A stretch of 64,000 nucleotides of DNA, from NCBI RefSeq assembly GCF_947494055.1, contig NZ_CANLTR010000001.1:248001-312000 (forward strand), written 5' to 3'. The position numbers and the translations under genes are program-made. The stretch comes from an uncultured Jannaschia sp. GTDB lineage: Bacteria; Pseudomonadota; Alphaproteobacteria; Rhodobacterales; Rhodobacteraceae. Below, in pieces: positions 57,321 through 64,000 of the stretch; the first letter of the stretch is position 1; each line of letters opens with the position of its first letter. The notes below the pieces were generated by a model. The model was not told the origin of the DNA. It searched no databases and saw only the letters and a list, made by a program, of their open reading frames with translations.

Positions 57321-57505
57321 CATCGCCTCACAGATCACCTCGCGGGCACCTTGGCCGCACCGGGTCCGAGGCGCTCGTTTGGAATACCAGTTGGACCCAG
57401 TGCCGTTGGAACGGTGCCGTACTGCAGGATGTTCCGTCACCCGGCCACCATTCTGCATTCGCAACCAGATCGGGCGGATACGTTGCAGAAATGTGACAAA
57501 TAGCC

Positions 57506-59224
57506 TCAGCCGGAGATGAGACCCATCGATTCCAGCTTCAGCAGGACCTGCTGGGCGCAATTATCGACCTCGTAGCCCTCGGTATCGACGACGAGCTCGG
57601 CATTGACCGGCGCCTCGTAGGGGTCCGAAATGCCGGTGAACTCCTTGATCTTCCCTTCGCGTGCCATCTTGTAGAGGCCCTTGCGGTCGCGCCGCTCGCA
57701 TTCCTCGACGCTGGTGGCGACGTGGACCTCGACGAAGGCGCCGTAGGCCTCGACCATCTCGCGAACGGCCCGGCGGGTCGCGGTGTAGGGCGCGATCGGC
57801 GCGCAGATGGCGATGCCACCGTTCTTGGTGATCTCGGACGCGACATAGCCGATCCGCTTGATGTTGATGTCACGGTGCTCCTTGGAGAAACCAAGCTCGC
57901 TCGAGAGATGCTTGCGCACCACGTCGCCGTCGAGCAGCGTCACCGGGCGGCCGCCCATCTCCATCAGTTTCACCATGATCGCGTTGGCGATGGTGGACTT
58001 GCCGGAGCCCGACAGGCCGGTGAAGAACACGGTGAAGCCCTGGTTGCTGCGCGGCGGGGACGTGCGGCGCAACTCCTGCACGACCTCGGGGAAGGAGAAC
58101 CATTCCGGGATCTCCAGCCCCTCGCGCAGACGGCGGCGCAGTTCGGTCCCCGAGATGTTCAGGATCGTGACGTCGTCGCGGTCGGCGATCTCGTCGGCGG
58201 GCTCGTATTGCGCCCGTTCCTGAACGTAGACCATGTGCTTGAAGTCGACCATCTCCAAGCCGATCTCGTCCTGGTGCTCACGGAAGAGTTCCTGCGCGTC
58301 GTAGGGGCCGTAGAAATCCTCGCCCGCCGAGTTCTTGCCCGGCCCGGCATGGTCGCGGCCGACGATCATGTGGGTGCAGCCGTGGTTGCGGCGGATGATC
58401 CCGTGCCAGACGGCCTCGCGCGGGCCGGCCATCCGCATTGCGAGGTTGAGGAGCGACATCGTCGTGGTCGACCCCGGATACTTGTCGAGCACCGCCTCGT
58501 AGCAGCGTACGCGGGTGAAGTGATCCACGTCGCCGGGCTTGGTCAGGCCCACGACCGGATGGATGAGCAGGTTCGCCTGCGCCTCGCGCGCGGCGCGGAA
58601 GGTCAGCTCCTGATGCGCGCGATGCAGCGGGTTGCGCGTCTGGAAGGCGACGATGCGGCGCCAGCCGAGCTTGCGGAAATAGGCGCGCAGCTCGTTCGGC
58701 GTGTCGCGACGGGCGCGGAAGTCGTAATGCACCGGTGGCTGGATGCCGGTGATCGCGCCGCCCACATAGACCGGGCCTGCGTTGTTGTGCAGGTAGTTCA
58801 CTGCCGGATGGGCGAGATCGTCGGCGCCGTAGACCATCTCGGCCTCGCGCGCCTTGTCGGGGCGATAGATGTCGGTGACCGAGAGCATCGCGAGGATCAC
58901 GCCCTCCTGGTCGCGCAGCGCGATGTCCTGCCCTTCGGCGATCGTCTCGGCGAAGGCTTCGCTCACGTCGAGCGTGATCGGCATCGGCCAGAGCGCTCCG
59001 TCGGCGAGCCGCATGGTCTCCACGACGCTCTCGTAATCCGACTGCCCGAGAAAGCCCTTCAGCGGGTTGAACCCGCCATTCATCAGCAGCTCCAGATCGC
59101 AGATCTGGCGCGGGGTCATGTCCCAGCTGACGAGGTCCGCCGCCTCGGCCTTCAACTTCTGCGCGCTGTCGTAGCTGACGTAGAGTTCGGGAATGGGCGT
59201 CAGGTTCGGCGTGGTAAGGGACAT
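57506..59224 (-). CDS. Bifunctional sulfate adenylyltransferase / adenylylsulfate kinase
   Basis: This 572-aa fusion makes APS and then PAPS from sulfate. The N-terminal ATP sulfurylase (about 1-390) has the active-site motif QTRNPLHRAHQELT, VGRDHAGPGKNSAG and MNGGFNPLKGFLG. The C-terminal APS kinase (about 395-572) has the P-loop FTGLSGSGKSTIANAI, LDGDVVRKHLSSELGFS and APIAPYTATRRAVRE. The Sat-type (not CysDN-type) sulfurylase is usual in this group. It is monocistronic. Confidence 0.96.
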   Translation of the reverse strand: MSLTTPNLTPIPELYVSYDSAQKLKAEAADLVSWDMTPRQICDLELLMNGGFNPLKGFLGQSDYESVVETMRLADGALWPMPITLDVSEAFAETIAEGQDIALRDQEGVILAMLSVTDIYRPDKAREAEMVYGADDLAHPAVNYLHNNAGPVYVGGAITGIQPPVHYDFRARRDTPNELRAYFRKLGWRRIVAFQTRNPLHRAHQELTFRAAREAQANLLIHPVVGLTKPGDVDHFTRVRCYEAVLDKYPGSTTTMSLLNLAMRMAGPREAVWHGIIRRNHGCTHMIVGRDHAGPGKNSAGEDFYGPYDAQELFREHQDEIGLEMVDFKHMVYVQERAQYEPADEIADRDDVTILNISGTELRRRLREGLEIPEWFSFPEVVQELRRTSPPRSNQGFTVFFTGLSGSGKSTIANAIMVKLMEMGGRPVTLLDGDVVRKHLSSELGFSKEHRDINIKRIGYVASEITKNGGIAICAPIAPYTATRRAVREMVEAYGAFVEVHVATSVEECERRDRKGLYKMAREGKIKEFTGISDPYEAPVNAELVVDTEGYEVDNCAQQVLLKLESMGLISG

Positions 59225-59375
59225 GCAGGGCTCCGGGTGGGATCGTCTCGGTCGGTTCGCGCGCCCTTAGACCCGAAGAAAGACGGGGTTCAAGCCCGGT
59301 CGTCCGATTTCGCGCGGTATGCACGGGAAACGATGCCGGCGCTTTGTTCGACCCCCCCCGGAGCCGATCGGATCG

Positions 59376-61120
<1,745 letters not shown>

Positions 61121-61621
61121 TTGCCACGCTCCTCGCTCGATCCGATCGACCGTCAGATCCTCGCCGAACTCCAGGCCGATGGACGCATGACCAATGTCGA
61201 GCTCGCCCGCCGCGTCGGCATCTCCGCGCCGCCCTGTCTGCGCCGCGTCCGCGCGCTGGAGGAAGCGGGCTACATCGAGAATTACCACGCCCGCGTGAAT
61301 GCCCGCGCCCTCGGCTTCGAGGTGCAGGTCTACGCGATGGTCTCGCTGGTCCGGCAGGCGGAGTCGGACCTCTCGGCCTTCGAGGCGCGCTGCCGGGACT
61401 GGCCGCTCGTGCGGGAGTGCCACATGCTCAACGGCGAGACCGACTTCATCCTCAAATGCGTGGCGACCGATCTCAGCTCGTTCCAGTCCTTCCTGACGGG
61501 CGAGCTGACCGCCGCGGAGAACGTCGCGAGCGTGAAGACCTCGCTGGTCATCCGCGACGCGAAGACCGTGCCGGGCGTTCCGTTCGAGGTGATGGAGGCC
61601 CGGCTGGCGCTCGACGCCTGA
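61121..61621 (+). CDS. Lrp/AsnC family transcriptional regulator
   Basis: The 166-aa protein has the winged helix-turn-helix DRQILAELQADGRMTNVELA, then RRVGISAPPCLRRVRALEEA, and a C-terminal RAM domain ending ARLALDA. The TTG at 61121 is preferred: GGAGG is 5 nt upstream and the homologous core begins directly after it. An upstream GTG at 61085 and a TTG at 61076 are in frame but add sequence that does not look coding. It is divergent from trxB, a common pairing in this order. Confidence 0.87.
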   Translation: MPRSSLDPIDRQILAELQADGRMTNVELARRVGISAPPCLRRVRALEEAGYIENYHARVNARALGFEVQVYAMVSLVRQAESDLSAFEARCRDWPLVRECHMLNGETDFILKCVATDLSSFQSFLTGELTAAENVASVKTSLVIRDAKTVPGVPFEVMEARLALDA

Positions 61622-61645
61622 TCGCGCCGGCCGGGCCCCGGCGGC

Positions 61646-62566
61646 TCAGACCTTGAGGGCGGGGATGATCTGCTTCTTGCGGCTCATCACGCCCGGCAGA
61701 ACCACCTGATCGCCCGTGACCTGCGCGCCGAAGCTCGCCTCGGCGACCTTCTTCGTCATCTCGTTGGGCACGAGGAGCGTCGCCTCCTCGCGCAAGATGT
61801 CGACCACGAAGAGCAGGACCTGATGCACGTTGTCCTCGGCCGCGACCTCGGGCATCGCCGCCATCAGCGCGTCCTTGCGCGACAGGATCGTATCCGGCGA
61901 CGTCGTCTCGAGGACGGAGACGCGGAACTTGGCGCCGCCGGTCTCGAACTCCTTGGAATCCATCCGCAGGAGCTCGGCTTCGGAAAAGGCGGAGACGTCG
62001 GACTTGGCCGCGAACATCTCGGCGGCGAATTCCGGGATGTCGACGCCCAGATCGCCCGCCAGACGCTCGGCCAGCGCGCGGTCGTGGTCGGTCGTCGTGG
62101 GCGAGCGGAACTCCAGCGTGTCCGACAGGATGCAGGTCAGCATCGCGCCGCGGATCGCCTCTGGCGCGGAGGACAGCGCGCTGCCCATCAGGTCGGCCAT
62201 GATCGTCGCGGTGCAGGCGAGCGGCCGGATGGTGATGTCGATCGGCACGACGGTCTCGATCCCGCCGGTCAGCTTGTGGTGGTCGATGATCTGCCGCAGG
62301 TCGGCGCGGCCGATATTGGCGGGAAGCTCGGCGGGGTTGTTCGTGTCGACGATCACGCAGGGCTGGTCGTCCTCGATGTCGAGGAGGATCTCGGGCTTGT
62401 CCAGGCCCCAGCGCTCCAGCATCCACGCCGCCTCGGTGTTGGGCTCGCCCAGCAGCGCGGCCTTCGCCTCGGTGCCCAGCACCTCGTTCATATACCAGGC
62501 CCAGGCGATCGGGCTGCCGGTGGAATCGGTGTCGGGGTGTTTGTGGCCGAAGACGAGCGTGGTCAT
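61646..62566 (-). CDS. ppaC: Manganese-dependent inorganic pyrophosphatase
   Basis: This DHH-family (family II) enzyme hydrolyses pyrophosphate. The 306-aa protein starts MTTLVFGHKHPDTDSTGSPI and has VDTNNPAEL, the IIDHHKLTG motif and the C-terminal DHHA2 domain ending PGVMSRKKQIIPALK with the substrate-binding SRKKQ. Length is standard. It is convergent with the Lrp gene and divergent from the DUF2161 gene. Confidence 0.96.
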   Translation of the reverse strand: MTTLVFGHKHPDTDSTGSPIAWAWYMNEVLGTEAKAALLGEPNTEAAWMLERWGLDKPEILLDIEDDQPCVIVDTNNPAELPANIGRADLRQIIDHHKLTGGIETVVPIDITIRPLACTATIMADLMGSALSSAPEAIRGAMLTCILSDTLEFRSPTTTDHDRALAERLAGDLGVDIPEFAAEMFAAKSDVSAFSEAELLRMDSKEFETGGAKFRVSVLETTSPDTILSRKDALMAAMPEVAAEDNVHQVLLFVVDILREEATLLVPNEMTKKVAEASFGAQVTGDQVVLPGVMSRKKQIIPALKV

Positions 62567-62656
62567 GGGGCATCCGTGGTGAAGTTGATCGGGGTCGCGC
62601 GGGCCCTTAGCAACGGCCGCGGGCGATGTCACGTCCGGCGAGGGGCGAGGCATGAC

Positions 62657-63301
62657 ATGCGGGAGACGGAGCTCTACGCCCCGGTCAAGGCGTTCCTCGA
62701 AGGTCAGGGCTACGCGGTGAAGGGCGAGATCGGCCCGGCCGACGTCGTCGCGGTCCGTGGGGACGAGCCGCCGGTGATCGTCGAGCTCAAGACCGGGTTC
62801 AGCCTCGCGCTGGTCCATCAGGCCATCGACCGGCAGGCGATCACGCCGCATGTCTATCTCGCCGTGCCCGACGTCACGGGACGGCGGGGCCTCGCGGCGC
62901 TGAAATCCAACCTGAAGCTCGCCCGCCGCCTCGGCCTCGGCATCCTGACCGTCCGTTTTCCCGACGGCGCCGTGACCGTGCATTGCGACCCCGGTCCGTT
63001 CCGGCCCCGCCTCTCCGCCAAGCCGAAGGCCCGATTGTTGCGCGAGTTCGCCGCCCGGCGCGGCGATCCCGCGCAGGGGGGCGCGACGCGGGACGGGCTG
63101 ATGACGGCCTACCGGCAGGACGCCCGCGCGATCGCGGCGCATCTGGCGAAGGCCGGTGCGAGCCGCGGGCGCGACGTGCGCGACGCGACCGGAATCGTGC
63201 GGGCGACGACGATCCTGCGCGACAACCATTACGGCTGGTTCGCGAAGGTCGCACGCGGAACCTACGCGCTCACGCAGGCGGGCCACGACGCCCTTGCCTG
63301 A
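62657..63301 (+). CDS. DUF2161 family PD-(D/E)xK-type phosphodiesterase-like protein
   Basis: The 214-aa protein begins ETELYAPVKAFLEGQGYAVK and carries a nuclease-like core, GPADVVAVRG followed by VIVELKTG (D...ExK). The C-terminal half has a helix-turn-helix-like part with NHYGWFAKVARGTYALT. Family function is not established. The ATG at 62657 is used. It is divergent from ppaC, about 90 bp apart. Confidence 0.82.
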   Translation: MRETELYAPVKAFLEGQGYAVKGEIGPADVVAVRGDEPPVIVELKTGFSLALVHQAIDRQAITPHVYLAVPDVTGRRGLAALKSNLKLARRLGLGILTVRFPDGAVTVHCDPGPFRPRLSAKPKARLLREFAARRGDPAQGGATRDGLMTAYRQDARAIAAHLAKAGASRGRDVRDATGIVRATTILRDNHYGWFAKVARGTYALTQAGHDALA

Positions 63302-63343
63302 CGCCGCCATTGCACCCGGTCCCGCCCCGGTCCACCAAGCGCC

Positions 63344-64000
63344 ATGCGCCTCGCCCTGCTCACCGCCCTCGCCCTCTGCTTCCTCGCGGCGAACTCGCTG
63401 CTCACGCGCGCGGGCGTCGTGGATGGGACCGACCCGATGGCCTTCGCGGCGATCCGGGTGGCGGCCGGGGCGGCGGTCCTCGCGCTCCTGTCCACCGGGC
63501 GCGGGGTCACGTTGGCCGGGGCACGGCGCTGGGGCGCGGCGGTCGCGCTGGTCGTGTACCTCCTCGGCTTCTCGCTGGCCTACCGGACGCTCGATGCGGG
63601 CCTCGGCGCGCTGATCCTCTTCGCGACGGTGCAGATGGGGCTCTTCGCGCTGTCGCTCCTGCGCGGCGAGCGGAGCGGGCCGGTGCGGATCGCGGGCATG
63701 GCGCTGTCGCTCGGCGGACTGGTCTGGCTGCTCCTGCCCGGCGGCGGCGTGCGGGCCGATCCGATCGACGCGGCGCTGATGATTGCCGCGGGCCTCGGCT
63801 GGGCGGCCTACAGCTTCGCCGGCAAGTTCGAGCCCCGGCCGCTTGCGGGCAGCGCGGGCAACTTTCTCGTGGCGACCGCGCTCTTCGTCGTGCTCGCCCC
63901 CCTGTGGTGGGGCATGTCGGTGACGCTCTTCGGCGTAGTCATGGCGGTCCTGTCGGGCGCGATCGCGTCGGGCATCGGCTACGCGCTGCTGTTCCGGGTC
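63344..64000 (+). CDS. EamA/DMT family transporter (3' truncated by window end)
   Basis: The frame is open from the ATG at 63344 to the window edge (219 codons). It has repeated hydrophobic helices: the first is LALLTALALCFLAANSLLTR, and AFAAIRVAAGAAVLALL and GLGALILFATVQMGLFALSL follow. This is the first EamA repeat and part of the second, in the drug/metabolite transporter superfamily. Substrate unknown. The stop lies beyond the window. Confidence 0.82.
   Translation, partial: MRLALLTALALCFLAANSLLTRAGVVDGTDPMAFAAIRVAAGAAVLALLSTGRGVTLAGARRWGAAVALVVYLLGFSLAYRTLDAGLGALILFATVQMGLFALSLLRGERSGPVRIAGMALSLGGLVWLLLPGGGVRADPIDAALMIAAGLGWAAYSFAGKFEPRPLAGSAGNFLVATALFVVLAPLWWGMSVTLFGVVMAVLSGAIASGIGYALLFRV

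Overview
The window is a chromosomal segment of a high-GC alphaproteobacterium, most likely a marine or soil member of the Rhodobacterales. This rests on gene content and order: rsmB, heparinase II/III-like gene, purH and lspA in a row; rpsA-ihfB-lapA-trpF-trpB; an Hsp20 gene followed by a DUF1150 gene; a class II EPSP synthase; a fused ATP sulfurylase/APS kinase; a MoeA with an extra N-terminal domain. The genus cannot be fixed from the sequence alone. Almost all of the window is housekeeping DNA with tight, often 4-bp-overlapping operons. No rRNA, tRNA, prophage or CRISPR array was seen.

Layout. 1-788: end of a 3-hydroxyisobutyrate dehydrogenase-family gene. 906-6331 (minus): molybdenum cofactor operon fdhD-mobA-mobB-moeA, split between fdhD and mobA by an IS110-family element on the opposite strand. 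6394-7394: azlCD amino-acid exporter. 7562-9619: secreted Calx-beta/RTX protein. 9666-11377: divergent Lrp-type regulator and alanine dehydrogenase. 11438-18901 (minus): mscL, then the ribosome/RNA cluster rbfA, DUF2233, truB, DUF1643, rpsO, a decayed HdeA-like copy, an intact HdeA-like gene, pnp. 19010-25865: dapB, SDHAF4-like gene (minus), rsmB, heparinase-like, purH, lspA, DUF3035 lipoprotein. 25974-35149: M16 protease pair, mutL, rmuC, rnr, lytic transglycosylase. 35191-42245: aminotransferase (minus), ygfZ-like, M3 peptidase, Nudix, exported Dps (minus), pth, DUF2237, GNAT. 42352-52401 (mostly minus): trpB, trpF, lapA, ihfB, rpsA, then ZIP transporter (plus), dienelactone hydrolase, DUF2130, cmk, GFA-like, aroA. 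52501-56875: MBL lipoprotein, trmB-purK-purE-ydcH (minus), hsp20-DUF1150. 56943-64000: lone receiver protein, sat/APS kinase, lipoprotein-trxB, Lrp regulator, Mn pyrophosphatase, DUF2161 and a truncated EamA transporter.

The most interesting object is the IS110 element at about 4033-5504. Removing it with one copy of the flanking CTCAT restores a 4-bp ATGA overlap between fdhD and mobA, so the boundaries can be read to the base. The 250-bp non-coding left end holds four short segments matching, in the right order and orientation, the left target, right target, left donor and right donor around a CT core. This is the layout of the bridge RNA described for IS110-family recombinases. The element's guide RNA, target and donor can therefore all be proposed from this one copy.

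Other points worth a look are a Dps-like ferritin with a signal peptide, an HdeA-like locus with a decayed paralog between rpsO and pnp, the MoeA fusion, and a Calx-beta/RTX protein built from a duplicated pair of domains.
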